Assembly (NCBI GenBank): GCA_028829895.1
Contig: CM054181.1
Location: 6,137,501 to 6,201,500, forward strand
Origin: Sinotaia quadrata
Lineage: Eukaryota; Mollusca; Gastropoda; Architaenioglossa; Viviparidae
Reading direction: 5' to 3'
DNA length: 64,000 bases
Shown piece after piece: positions 11,905 through 23,499 of the stretch (position 1 is the first letter of the stretch; the number at the start of each line of letters is the position of its first letter). The notes under the pieces are model-generated. The model had not been told where the DNA came from, ran no database searches, and saw only the letters and a program-made list of their open reading frames with translations. The position numbers were made by a program, and so were the translations under genes.

Positions 11905-12003
11905 GATAGGGTTTTACGACACCCTTATATTCCGCCATGTGAGAGACATGTTGGGTTTTACGACACCTTTATATACCGCCATGTGAGAGACATGTTGGGT
12001 TTT
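11905..12003. repeat. Two-unit 51-bp tandem in DF1-B
   Basis: GGGTTTTACGACACC followed by CCATGTGAGAGACATGTT occurs twice. This is the same DF1 position that holds a 9-copy array in A and a single copy in C, so it looks like an early stage of array growth. Confidence 0.85.
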
Positions 12004-12319
12004 AGGAGAAATATTTAAAACTATTAACTAAAATTCTCAATAATTTTAATTAGTTTTGTTATTAATTAATACATAATAATCATAATGAGGAAGGGTGCCC
12101 AGAGGTGTCACAACTATAATTATTAGAGGGTGATTTAATATTGCCTCGTATCAAATGAGTCAAATTAAGAGAACTTAGTATAAGTGTATGCACACTTTTA
12201 AGCTTGTCTTGAAGGAACAGATGAACCTATGAGCTCAGAGCGTGTGCACTGACGTAGTGTCATAGACCATCATGCTTTTAATAATACGTCAAATGCCTAT
12301 TCCCTGAAACATTATACAC

Positions 12320-12640
12320 CTTCAAAGTGCTAACTTTTCCAACCTTGACCTTACATAATTTTAAAATATTTACTTTAGTAGTCTTGACTTTACATAAGTT
12401 TAAAGTATTTACTGTAGCAGCCTTGACCTTACAAACTTTTAAAATGTTTACTTTGGCACTCTTGACCTTATATAACTTTAAAAATTCACATTAGCGTCCT
12501 TGACAAATGAATAAATTACTGTCTTCAAACACATGTCATCTGTAATGAAATTCTCAATGACTATCTTGACAAATGAATAAATTACTGTCTTCAAACACAT
12601 GTCATCTGTAATGAAATTCTCAATGACTACTAAAGACGAT
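12320..12640. repeat. Degenerate tandem of about 60 bp and a 67-bp duplication
   Basis: CTTGACCTTACATAA-like units repeat three or four times at 12340-12500. From about 12500, GACAAATGAATAAATTACTG with its tail occurs twice (12503 and 12570). Confidence 0.8.
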
Positions 12641-12703
12641 TTTATTCATCAAGCGGCATCAATTGTAGAGCCACCACGAACCAGGCACTGAGGTCTTATA
12701 ATT

Positions 12704-12737
12704 TACATCCGCCCCCGCCCCCGCCCCCGCCCCGCCA
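12704..12737. repeat. C-rich CCCCCG run (G4 potential on - strand)
   Basis: Three CCCCCG units and a CCCCG in an AT-rich setting. On the - strand this gives four G-runs close enough to form a quadruplex. Confidence 0.85.
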
Positions 12738-13168
12738 GGATCTATGTATCAGGCTTCTTTGAGCTCATGCACTAATACTTTTAATAGTCTCACTTTTCAA
12801 AGGCCGACCTTTCTGGAAGATCTTTATGGTTCACAAATTCTTTTCCCGTTAAAACAGGAAAGCAGTAGGCGTGATTCGTGGATTAATATTGAAGACTTTT
12901 CTAAAACTCCCACAATACACCAGTCTGGAAAATGAGTGGGAACAATGAGAAGAGCTTTCGTTATCTTGAAAATGTATTTACCCCTTTGTTCTTAAAATAA
13001 TAAAACGCTTTATAGAATAATAATTGGGAATGTTGAATATAAAAACAAGAAATGCATATACAACTTTCTCGAATTATATAATATAATCATTAAAATGTTT
13101 ATCTTATAATTTTCTTGCGCGTTACAAGTATTACTGTGGAAGATCGATCTGCGAGAGAGGATTTGACA
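12738..13168. other. Spacer with an unrecognised 63-codon frame
   Basis: The + frame at 12744-12935 begins ATG and is of mixed composition. No domain is recognised and no splice or poly(A) context stands out. Confidence 0.25.
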
Positions 13169-13405
13169 TTTACGTAGTGGTATTGTAGTCGTTTAGGTAG
13201 CTCTATTATTTTGAAATTCACGTAGTGGTATTGTAGTCGTTTAGGTAGCTCTATTATTTTGAAATTTACGTAGTGGTATTGTAGTCGTTTAGGTAGCTCT
13301 ATTATTTGAAGTTTACGTAGTGGTATTGTAGTCGTTTAGGTAGCTCTATTATTTTGACATTTACGTAGTGGTATTGTAGTCGTTTAGGTAGCTCTATTAT
13401 TTTGC
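13169..13405. repeat. 48-bp minisatellite, 5 copies
   Basis: CGTAGTGGTATTGTAGTCG recurs at 13173, 13221 and 13269, a 48-bp step. Confidence 0.95.
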
Positions 13406-13447
13406 AAGACGTGTTACTCATCGCACTCAGCCAACGACTGTGAAAAC

Positions 13448-13650
<203 letters not shown>

Positions 13651-13884
13651 TCCATACACTCACACATACACTCACATACAGAAAGAGAGAGAAAGAGAGA
13701 GAGATTGATTTACTGACAAACACCTAAACAAAATAGTGTCTATATTCAACTTTTTATTGGTCTCATAAGAAAACTTATCAAACAGTTCATTTTTTTCAAT
13801 GTGAATGATTTGAAATAGAAAGTAAGGATTATGTATTACAAAAACGAAATGCGTCCCATTATAGATTACACCACATTCTATAGA

Positions 13885-14340
13885 ACATGGCTAGGTTTCC
13901 AGTATTTCCCTTATTTCATGCATATTGTGTCACAACGCCACCTAGTTAATGGTTATGATTATTATTATTAATCATCTACAACTAATTACAAGTAATGTGA
14001 ATCTAAATTTATGCCATTAAATAATCTTCCAGAAGAAACCATTCGTGTCCTTCACGTGGCGAATAAATGGGTTCTGCAACTTTTTATCTCTTCCACAACA
14101 TAAAGGTCAAACATTTACTGTCACACACTATTTCTACAACATACAAGTCAAACATTTACTGTCACACAATATTTCTATAACATAAAGGTCAAACATTTAC
14201 TGTCACACACTATTTCCACAACATACAGGTCAAACATTTACTGTCACACAATATTTCCATAACATAAAGGTCAAACATTTACTGTCACACAATATTTCCA
14301 TAACATAAAGGTCGAATATTTACTGTCACACAATATTTGA
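13885..14340 (-). mobile_element. DF1 copy E, 3' part with array
   Basis: Read on the - strand this segment contains ACTTGTAATTAGTTG, a run of ATTAATAATAATAATCATAA and the end GGTGGCGTTGTGACAC, matching the DF1 3' end of A, B and C. Just inside lies CACGTGAAGGACACGAATGG, matching the GTGAGAGACATGTTGG block of B. Then comes a 41-bp array. Beyond 14340 a weaker resemblance to C may continue. Confidence 0.75.
14090..14336. repeat. 41-bp minisatellite, 6 copies, inside DF1-E
   Basis: GTCAAACATTTACTGTCACA recurs at 14106 and 14147 and onwards, about every 41 bp. Inverted, the unit resembles DF1 sequence GACAGTAAAACGTC next to the array site of A and C. Confidence 0.93.
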
Positions 14341-14869
14341 ATACATGGAGAACTTCTTACCAAAGGAGAAGATAAATCCATCTTTAATTGTCCATCCACC
14401 GACTCTCTCTGCAACATATTGTTTTGTATATATGTGAAAAGGGCAGTAAATTTAACAATACATTTATTAAATCAACAATGAAATATACCTATAACAAATA
14501 CAATGAAAAGGTTATTTGACATCAATATTTCCATGAAACTACATTCAAATAATTTCAATGCATATACAGACTTATATCCTAACACATAATTCAGGGAATA
14601 ATGTCAATATATATATTAATCGAAAGTCGCAATGCAGAGCCGAAAACATTTATATCTTTAAAATTTCACCCCGATCTTCGCTGCATAAAAAAACAGTTAT
14701 GTCTGCAAGTCTTTATTGAATTTATAACGTTGACATTTTAAATCCCTTGATAATTTAAAACCATTTAATTTTTTTTTTTTTTTTTTTTAACAGACAGCAA
14801 ACCAAAGTGAGAGGTGGCATCTAATTTTCAAGGGCGGTTATTTTTATATGTATGACAGAGCGGAGTTGT

Positions 14870-15400
14870 CTGTCCCTCTTTTTTCATTGAATATTGTATT
14901 ATTCGTTCAATGTCAGTGTGACCTGATATTGGGGTGCTGTGTGTTTTGTAAGTACCAGAGTTAAAATAAAAAAATAACAGTTAATGAAGAGAATGTGTTA
15001 GAACTTGTTGATGGAATCTAAACCGGTCTTATGTGGATGAGTAGTTTTTATTATCCAATGGTTAAGATTTAAAAAGAACAAGACCAGCCAATGGGCGGAG
15101 ATCAAAGTTTACCTGCTGAAATAATTATATTATCTAATCACTTTAAATTTTGTGTGGCAAAAGTTCCGTCGGGAAAGGCGGCCGTTAGCTTAATGATGAG
15201 TTGATTGAAAGAGAATGGACTTTGAAATATTTCGCTATTTTGCTATGGATACATTATACCTGTGTTGTATGTAGAGATGTATTATGTGAGAAGACTATTA
15301 TTTTTACAATTGTGAATTATGATGCTTGTATGTAATATAATAAACACTCAACATTGTTTCTAGTCAACACGTTCATTAATTATTATGTTGTATTTATTAT
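14870..15400 (+). mobile_element. DF1 copy F, 5' part
   Basis: It contains TGTCTGTCCCTC, TGTCAGTGTGACC, ATCTAAACCGGTC, GTGGATGAGTAGTTTTTATT, ATCCAATGG and GACCAGCCAATGGGCGGAGA in the DF1 order. Two CCAAT motifs about 45 bp apart are conserved with G and H. An AATATAATAAACAC block near 15340 could act as a poly(A) signal. The 3' half is absent. Confidence 0.8.
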
Positions 15401-16479
15401 GCTGTATGCGTCTTTGATTTGCTGACGTTAGGAAGACAGGGGCTACAGTTTTCTCTTTTAATGAGTACTCACCTTATTCATGTTCACTGCATTGCACTGA
15501 TATTCTCTTATCCACACAACATATGCCTCATAGCTAACTCTCGTGTTGTCAAATGATCAAGTATAGATGCAGAACGCATACATTAATTTTACAACTCCAG
15601 TGCTGCACAAAGGGACCCTTCGAAAAGGGTTCAAATTTAAATTTTAATCTTCAGCTTCTCAAGCCATCAAGGGACACTCCAGCCAGACTTTACTTCAGCC
15701 AAACCTTGCAATGAGTGCTGGATTTCGGAAACCCCAAGTTAGTATCGACCCTGCCCATTTTCCCTTGTCCTAATTCATCCGCCAATTAAATTTAGTAATT
15801 TGAGCAGATTCAATTTCCAGGGATAGATTTGGCAGGTTTGTATTGGGAAAGATTATTATTATCCTTAATTAAGTAATTTCTCGGCATGTTTCATGCGACT
15901 TGAAGGTAGGCGTGCTAACTCTTTATCCCCTATGATTACTTTCTCTTCAGACTACTGTACCCCTGTTTGCAGCCCGGCAAAGCATTAGCCATGTAATCAT
16001 AAACCCACTCAGCCCTTTCTCACAGTACGCCTTAATACATCCACTCACTATCCAGACATCTGCATCTCCCTTCACGCAAGGGACTCCAAATAAGTTTATT
16101 CAATGCATTTATGAGTTACAACTTTCAGATAATAATTATATTTCACTAAAACTGTTGTATTTGTAAATATAATGAAAACCCCATTCATGACTGGTACCTA
16201 GCATATATTTACGAATATATCCTAATTCAACTGTTGTTATAGATTACAGTACACTCTATTTCTATTATTTCGATTCACATTAACTAGATGATAAATTACG
16301 TATTTCGACTTTTTAAATTGCAACGTTAATTGAAGGAGTGTCTGTGATTATGAGAAAATTTTATGTGGTTAAATAATTTTCTAGAAGATTAGGTACCTTA
16401 GCCGCTTCCTAATAATTATCTAAATGTGATTATTGTAATTAGATTGTTCTCATGTTTATTTGCTAAATGGGACTGATCA
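15401..16479. other. Unique spacer between DF1 fragments
   Basis: No array and no recognisable frame. It may hold very diverged DF1 middle sequence if E and G are one element, but I could not align it by eye. Confidence 0.35.
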
Positions 16480-17000
16480 GTGAGTGTACCAGCTACTTAC
16501 AATTTTCTGCAACAGTATTTATTAGCCTGATACATACATGGTAAAAGTAAATACAGCATATCAAACAATGTCAAGTGCTAGCACACTACGTGCGGGCAGC
16601 TTAGTTCAAGCATTTATAGAAATAAAAGTCAACTCACATAGTATATCTCTACACAAGTATAACATATCAATAATGAAAATAAACAAAATTTTCTCAAGTC
16701 CATTCTCTCTCAATCGGTCAGTTTTAACTCACCATCAAGCTAATGACTGCCTTTCAAAACCGAAGTTTCTTCTTGCAACTTCAGATTCAAAGTGATCAGA
16801 GAACACAATTTTCTATAGCAAGTGAACTTCTTAATCTCAGCCCATTGGCTGGTCTCGTTCTCATAAATCATAATCATTAGATAACAGAAAACTACTCACT
16901 CAACGTGCATTACACCAGCAACATTCTTGTCTCAAGCTGTTTACTTCAAATCATACACTTTCAAAACTAACACCATAAGGAGTGCCAAGGTTGATTTTAA
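16480..17000 (-). mobile_element. DF1 copy G, 5' part
   Basis: Reading the - strand gives AAGTAAACAGCTTGAG, GAGTGAGTAGTTTTCTGTTA, GAGAACGAGACCAGCCAATG with GGCTGAG, and further on GAGAGAATGGACTTGAG, in the order seen in C, F and B. The block at 16490-16540 matches C near its ATTCATTAGCCCAATATAC. It could be the 5' end of the element whose 3' end is copy E, split by F and other DNA. Confidence 0.78.
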
Positions 17001-17127
17001 ATAATATAATTTATATTGCTATTATTATTGCTGGTATTTAAATATATTTTAATGTTACTGTGTTCGCTGCTATAATTAGCTCTGAACGTTAAATGACTAA
17101 TTCGTGTTTTACCGACATCGTTTTAGT

Positions 17128-17614
17128 GCTAACTCACATTTATTAGGGACAATAAGGTAACTGTTTATCATCACCATTGTCACCATCATCTAACTCACAT
17201 TTATTAGGGACAATAAGGTAACTGTTTATCATCACCATTGTCACCATCAGCTAACTCACATTTATTAGGGACAATAAGGTAACTGTTTATCATCACCATT
17301 GTCACCATCAGCTAACTCACATTTATTAGGGACATTAAGGTAACTGTTTATCATCACCATTGTCACCATCAGCTAACTCACATTTATTAGGGGACAATAA
17401 GGTAACTGTTTATCATCACCATTGTCACCATCATCTAACTCACATTTATTAGGGACAATAAGGTAACTGTTTATCATCACCATTGTCACCATCAGCTAAC
17501 TCACATTTATTAGGGACAATAAGGTAACTGTTTATCATCACCATTGTCACCATCAGCTAACTCACATTTATTAGGGACAATAAGGTAACTGTTTATCATC
17601 AGCATTGTCACCAT
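17128..17614. repeat. 61-bp minisatellite, 8 copies
   Basis: CTAACTCACATTTATTAGGG recurs every 61 bp (17191, 17252 and on) with only a few point changes. Confidence 0.96.
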
Positions 17615-17866
17615 CACACCAAATTTGTGAACGTCCAGATCGTAATAATAATTATTATAAGGAAACACGTGCTCCAGCTCATTGTGCGGGGAGAGGTGGC
17701 TCACGATATATGTCTAAATATATGTAAGGCTTTTCCAATTTCTGCATGAATAATGCTTGTATCGTCATACACGACTTTGAGTCAATAACTATTTGCAATG
17801 CAATGTATTTATAAAATTCGTTACAACATCATTTGAGAACTGACATCATGATTCCTTCCTTCTCAA
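17615..17866. other. Unique spacer
   Basis: I see no gene or repeat. Confidence 0.5.
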
Positions 17867-17990
17867 CATGGACACATTGCTTGTCAACATGGACACCTTG
17901 TTTATCAACATGGACACATTGCATGTCAACATGGACACCTTGCTTGTCAAGATGGACACATTGCTTGTCAACATGGACATTGTTTGTCAG
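17867..17990. repeat. 21-bp minisatellite, about 6 copies
   Basis: ACATGGACACATTGCTTGTC-like units step by 21 bp. Because 21 is a multiple of 3, both strands read as seven-residue repeats (MDTLLVN on +). I treat these as artefacts. Confidence 0.93.
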
Positions 17991-18349
17991 TATACTTGGT
18001 CTAGCGTAGCACAAGCTTCTTTATGCCATCAGAAAATCGTTCTTTGTTGTGAAGAGTCATGAATGTACCGATTTCTGTATGTCTTGGTCCGTGGAAAACT
18101 ACAGCTTCTGAAGCTTTTAGAAGCCATCTTGCGCACCCTTCATGATAGTTAAGACTGTTGATTTTACAGTTCGTCTCATGAGTAGTTTGCATAGAATTAC
18201 CACTTCATCACTAGCCTACCGTCCTTTGCAGGAACCTCTGCACTGACACAGCTTCATGGACAGTGAACGTGAATAGGTTCTGGTCCTTCAAGCGTTACAC
18301 TGGGGCTCTCTTGTCAATCTATTCACGGACACTCCGCTGTGGCGAAACA
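17991..18349. other. Unique spacer
   Basis: Mixed composition. Short frames on both strands are not recognised. Confidence 0.4.
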
Positions 18350-18745
18350 TCGCTCCTATACAAAAACGCTGTATCCATAGTGAAAAAAACTATTCCCGTA
18401 CAAAAACATTGTTTCCATAGTGAAAAACTGTTCCCATACAAAAACGTTTTTTCCATAGTGAAAAGACTGCTCCCTTACAAAAACGCTGTTTCCATAATGA
18501 ACAAAACTGCTCCCATACAAAAACGCTGTTTCCATAATGAAAACCCCATTCTCACATATAAATGCCGTTTCCATAATGAAAGTACTGTTCCCATACAAAA
18601 ACGTTTTTTCCATAGTGAAAAGACTGCTCCCATACACTCATACAGAAACGCCGTTTGCGTAATGAAAACACTGTTAAAGCGCTGTTTCAAAAATGTTGTT
18701 CCCATAGAGAAAACACTGTTCCCATCCACAAACGCTATTTCCATA
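18350..18745. repeat. Degenerate minisatellite of about 39 bp, 10 copies
   Basis: CCCATACAAAAACG then TTTCCATAGTGAAAA recurs every 36-42 bp with many changes. Length shifts keep several frames open on both strands (164 codons on +), again a repeat artefact. Confidence 0.9.
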
Positions 18746-19880
18746 GCGTGCTTATAAAGTTCGATGAATATAAAGCCTATGGCACACTTTCATCCCCCAA
18801 AAGCAAAAAACGTCCGGATATTAACTCACTGCCCTTTGTTTAGGGCATACGGAAAGCTGAGCGACCATGTTAAGGGCACGCCAACAATATAAGCACTTAT
18901 CGATCAAGGTCAAACCTCCACCACAGTGACAACAGAGACACAATGCTCATACATAAATGCACAACAAGCAGTAAGGTCCAAAGAAAATAATTTATAACGA
19001 CATTGCAGATAATTAAGGACTCGCCCTCGATACGTCCGACTGCATAAACATAGGCTTGCATCTTCTCATAAATCCGACTGCATAAATATAGCTTACATCT
19101 TCACATATCCAACTAATGAATGAAAACTCTGAAAGCCTGGACGTGGCTTTCTCCCCAGTAATTTTAACCTCGATCGTAAATCGTTGTCATTGAGGTCGTT
19201 ATAGTCTCAAAGCTTAGCATTCAAAATCCATGCAATATAACTCTCTGCTTCGAAAGCTCTGCATGAAGTGGCGTAAATTAAAATCCTGAGAACCAGCTAA
19301 CCGAAGACGTCGGGGATTATTAGTAAACAAATATCGTCCAGATAAATTGTTTCTGAGGAGATGGAGTCATCAATTTCTTTGAAGCAAGATTTTGAAACCG
19401 CGAGACCATTAATGGCAAGAAAACCTTGCGTATACAGTTCACAAAAAAAATAGTCAAGTCTGATGAAATGAAGACGCTAAAGGCCTAGGAGACGCTACAG
19501 TAAAGTAAAGAAGTCCTATTTGTGAGGGTACGAATACTCAGGGAGTAGAATTACAAACTTACTTTCCTTCTTTCTCAAACTGCCATCTATATTCTCTGTA
19601 TCACAGTTCCACTCATGGCCCCGCACCGACCTGAACATTAATCAAGAAACATTCATTGAAGATTCTTTCACGACGTCTCGTAACCTAACAGCGAGAAGGA
19701 CCGGCTCATTACCATGAACTAAAAGTTTTGTCACTTCCTGCCGCAATTACTAAAGTTCATCCAGCATTCTGTGGTAAACACCCTCTCTCAGGCTAAAGAT
19801 ATAATTTCAAATTAGTCTTGCGTCCTGAATTCTTCAGCTAATAATATCATTTGAAGAATCTTGCGGACTTTAGTTATACT
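18746..19880. other. Unique spacer
   Basis: About 1.1 kb of mixed-composition DNA. I see no convincing frame, array or element, apart from a short near-duplication around 19035-19115 (GACTGCATAAA then ATCTTC). Confidence 0.45.
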
Positions 19881-20400
19881 CCGTAATGACTCTCAAAATT
19901 CAGCCTCTCTGTCACTCATAACGACCCCTCAAACTTTAACCGCGCTCTCACTCATAATGACTTCTCAACCTTCAATTGCTCTCTCACTCATAATAATTTC
20001 TTTCAAATATAAGCCGCTCTCTCACTCATTATGACCTCTTTCAAACTTAAACCATCCTCAGAGGTGCAAAAAATCATATATGCAGTTAATGGCACCCCCT
20101 CATGTTAATGATACTCTTCTTCAGTTTAAATCCACCCTATCATATTAATAATACCCTCCTTCAGTCTAAATCAACCATGTCCGGTTAATAATAATGTTCT
20201 TCCCTCTAATTTACCGCTCTCATATAAATAACACTCTTCACCAAACTAAGGCATACTTTTCTGCTCATAATACAATTTTGTCACTCGTATGCCGCCCTAT
20301 CTCATATTACGTTTTTTTCAATGTTTAAAACGACCGTCGCATGTATATATTTCACAATAAAGGCGCCGTCACATAAGCTTTCGCCGCTCTCCTGTTCAAA
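19881..20400. repeat. Highly degenerate tandem region of 30-45 bp units
   Basis: CTCTCACTCATAATGACTTC-like and later CATATTAATAATACCCTCC-like units follow one another with strong divergence. It looks like an old minisatellite whose younger core is the 28-bp array at 20430. Confidence 0.7.
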
Positions 20401-20429
20401 TTAATGTTTTTCAAAGATAAACGCACCCT

Positions 20430-20602
20430 CACATACCATTACTACTCTCTTTGCCCTCACATACCATTACTACTCTCTTTGTCCTCACATACCATTACTA
20501 CTCTCTTTGTCCTCACATACCATTACTACTCTCTTTGTCCTCACATACCATTACTACTCTCTTTGTCCTCACAAACCATTACTACTCTCTTTGTCCTCAA
20601 CT
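20430..20602. repeat. 28-bp minisatellite, 6 copies
   Basis: ACCATTACTACTCTCTTTG recurs every 28 bp (20463, 20491 and on), nearly identical. Confidence 0.95.
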
Positions 20603-20769
20603 CGTTCTAACATGTACTGACTTGCCATCCCTTTCTTCTGCGCATTTTTATAGACTATTAAGAAATATAGTGAATGTTAATCAATATATTTTATAATGCG
20701 CACGCACACACGCACATATAATATTACCCCAACTTTGTAATTTTATGAAACATTTTATGGCGACTGTAA

Positions 20770-21020
20770 ATAGTGGTAACCAATATATAGCCCTAACTAC
20801 TCGCTTTCTGTCATTTCATTAAGACTTGGAAGCACTAACCACTCGCTTTCTGTTATATACTGAAATTGTGTAGCTTATTCACTCGTTATTGGTTCTCTAC
20901 AAGTTGGTAGCTCTAGCACTGCAACATGGTAGCCCCAATCACTCGTTTCATATCAAATCATTGTAATCTGGAACCCAAGTACTCTAACCTGGTAGCACCA
21001 GTTACTTACTTTCTATCAGT
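20770..21020. repeat. Degenerate tandem of about 55 bp
   Basis: CACTCGCTTTCTGT and CACTCGTT-like words follow one another with drifting spacing, joined to TAGC-CC-ACT words. Confidence 0.55.
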
Positions 21021-21174
21021 AACAATGTAACGTTCACGCAATTTTCTAGACCTACACTCGATACTCGGAATCGAACGCAAGTACCATAGTGTTCTAGAAC
21101 ATTCTTGTGATCGGCTAGCATTATTCGCCCTGTCTGGTTCATCTGTTTAACTGAACAACACTAATCATACTTCT

Positions 21175-21500
21175 TAGCAAAACATTCTGGTAACTCCAGC
21201 CATTACACTTCTGTACGGTTCATTTTGCTGTTTACCTTTGTAACACTAGCCATTACACTTCTGTACGGTTCAGTTTGCTGTTTACCTTTGTAACGCCAGT
21301 CATTACACTTCTGTACGGTTCATTTTGCTGTTACCTTCATAACGCCAGCCATCACATATCTGTATGACTCATTGTGCTGTTCACTCTGGTAATTCTAGAC
21401 ATTCCACCTCTGTATGATTCATTGAACTGTTCGCTCTTCTAACTCCAGACATTACATTTCTGAACGGTTCGTTGTGCTGTTCATTCTCGTAACGCCAGGC
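21175..21500. repeat. Degenerate tandem of about 57 bp, 6 copies
   Basis: CCATTACACTTCTGTACGG followed by TTTGCTGTTTACC repeats with growing divergence to the right. Confidence 0.85.
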
Positions 21501-21514
21501 GCGAACTTCCGGAG

Positions 21515-21650
21515 CAATTCATCGCATTTCTGACAAAGGTTCTTCAATTCTGTTCCAGTGAAACGTTTTTATAATGTAACCTCTGACAAAGGTTCTTTAG
21601 TTCTATTCCAGTGAAACGTTTTTATAATGTAACCTCTGTCAAAGTTCTAA
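21515..21650. repeat. Direct duplication of about 59 bp
   Basis: CTGACAAAGGTTCTT with GTGAAACGTTTTTATAATGT occurs twice; a third partial copy follows. Confidence 0.85.
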
Positions 21651-21851
21651 CATAACATTCATGCCTCTCAGTTGACTTGCCTTGTCATGCCTTGTCATGC
21701 CTATCAAACGTATTTGTCAAAAGTTCTACTAGCTCAAGCCTGTTGAAAGTACTCTCATCTTAACTGTATGTCAAACTTCAAGATCAAACGCTTGGGTCAA
21801 ATGTTCTAAGCCAAGATTTTTCAAAGGTCAAACGTCAAACTTTTATTTTAA

Positions 21852-21904
21852 CAGTCTCGTGCCTGATGCCCGAGACTGCAAATGTAGTCGGAGGCGACGC
21901 CTCC
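21852..21904. other. Twin GC-rich hairpins
   Basis: CAGTCTCG (21852-21859) pairs perfectly with CGAGACTG (21871-21878) across an 11-base loop. Twelve bases later GGAGGC (21890-21895) pairs with GCCTCC (21899-21904) across GAC. The block is GC-rich in an AT-rich setting. It could be an element terminus, a structured RNA or chance. Confidence 0.6.
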
Positions 21905-22675
21905 CCACGGCCCCAGAAGGTCCTTTGTGAGCTGTTAAGAATGTATTTCGTATATCTCTGCTAATAACGAATAACATCGAATTTTCTATTGTTAAGAAGA
22001 AGAAAAAAAGAAAGAAAGAAAATAGATGAAATTACTGCAAAACGCAACATCAAAAAAATCCCTCCCCAAAATATATCAAAGAATAACATTCTCCATATTA
22101 AACCTCTATAAGAAATGTAAATGTATATATATAAAGAGAGATAATTAAGGGAAGGAGAAGGGCAAGAGAATGTTGTGCTACTTACAGAAATTGAAGAAAA
22201 AATTAGACATATTCTGTACTCTTCGACTTACTTCAAAAGAACGGAACAATACACCCCCACCAAAGAGCGAGGGTGCAAAAGCAAAATATTACATTTTAAA
22301 GTTGAAAACATTTCACGATCTTTAATTTTTTCCTGAGAAATATAAAACACAACAATAAAAAATCGAAAAACAAAGCAGATAGCAAAAGACAGAATGGATT
22401 CGATGCAAAGGTTTGCGGTGTTTCTAAATGAATGTCGTTCATTACCAGATTAAAAGTAGCAACGTGTACAGATAAAAATCACGTTCTTCGGAAAAAAGCA
22501 GAAGCTTAATTTGAATAAAGTTAATATATATTTTTTTTATTCTGTCATAGCTATCCTTCCCAAACCGCACATCAATCAAAATCAATCAATCATAATCACT
22601 CATCATCATCTTCTTCGTTTTCGTCGTCTTAGTGTTATTATTATCGTCGTCGTTATTATTCCATAAACCTTTAGC
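21905..22675. other. AT-rich unique spacer
   Basis: A-rich on the + strand, with short TCATCATC and TTATTATCGTCG runs at about 22595-22660. I see no gene. Confidence 0.5.
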
Positions 22676-23435
22676 TGTGAAATATGTTAGTATTTTATTA
22701 TAACTTCTCTTTATTATTTACATATGAAATATGTTAGTGTTTTATTATAACTTCTCTTTATTATTTACATATGAAAGTTGTTATATATAACCTCTTTATT
22801 ATTTACATATATATGAAATATGTTATATATAACTTCTCTTTATTATTTACATATATATGAAATATGTTATTATAACTTCTCTTTATTATTTACATATATA
22901 TGAAATATGTTATATATAACTTCTCTTTATTATTTACATATATATGAAATATGTTATATATAACCTCTTTATTATTTACATATATATGAAATATGTTATA
23001 TATAACTTCTCTTTATTATTTACATATATATGAAATATGTTATATATAACTTCTCTTTATTATTTACATATATATGAAATATGTTATATATAACTTCTCT
23101 TTATTATTTACATATATATGAAATATGTTATATATAACTTCTCTTTATTATTTACATATATATGAAATATGTTATATATAACTTCTCTTTATTATTTACA
23201 TATGAAAGATGTTAGTATTTTATTATAACTTCTCTTTATTATTTACATATGAAATATGTTAGTGTTTTATTATAACTTCTCTTTATTATTTACATATGAA
23301 AGTTGTTAGTATTTTATTATAACTTCTCTTTATTATTTACATATGAAAGTTGTTAGTGTTTTATTATAACTTCTCTTTATTATTTACATATGAAAGTTGT
23401 TAGTATTTTAATATAACTTCTCTTCATTATTTGCA
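22676..23435. repeat. AT-rich minisatellite of about 43-46 bp, about 17 copies
   Basis: AACTTCTCTTTATTATTTAC recurs throughout. Two linker types form blocks: ATATATATGAAATATGTTAT in the middle and ATGAAAGTTGTTAGTATTTT at both edges. The central block looks like a later amplification within an older array. Confidence 0.95.
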
Positions 23436-23499
23436 GACAAAGTTTATGCAAGCACGACAATACATACAAATGTATACGTTCTGAAAGTCGGAATATACT

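Larger units (their letters stand above)
11035..12115 (+). mobile_element. DF1 copy B (internally deleted)
   Basis: The 5' half matches copies C and H (GTAAACAACTCAAGT, AGAATATGCTAGAAATTG, GATGAGTAGTTTTT). The middle matches A (GACTTTTGCAGAAAGG, CACTTCAGACTAC). The segment from the block near 11780 jumps directly to GGGGGCTCGTTAAATATAAA, so roughly 450 bp present in A and C is missing. The 3' end reads GGGTGCCCAGAGGTGTCAC. A 42-bp duplication lies at 11537-11620, and the A-type array is present as just two 51-bp units at 11905-12003. No coding capacity is seen. Confidence 0.85.

Noticed and set aside
13885..17000. E and G as the two ends of a single 3.1-kb DF1 element with F inserted
   Set aside because: Orientation permits it, but the middle could not be aligned to DF1 by eye, so they are listed separately.
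21055..21115. tRNA-like B-box on the - strand (CGTTCGATTCCGAG)
   Set aside because: No matching A box, acceptor stem or anticodon arm could be placed, so neither a tRNA nor a SINE is supported.
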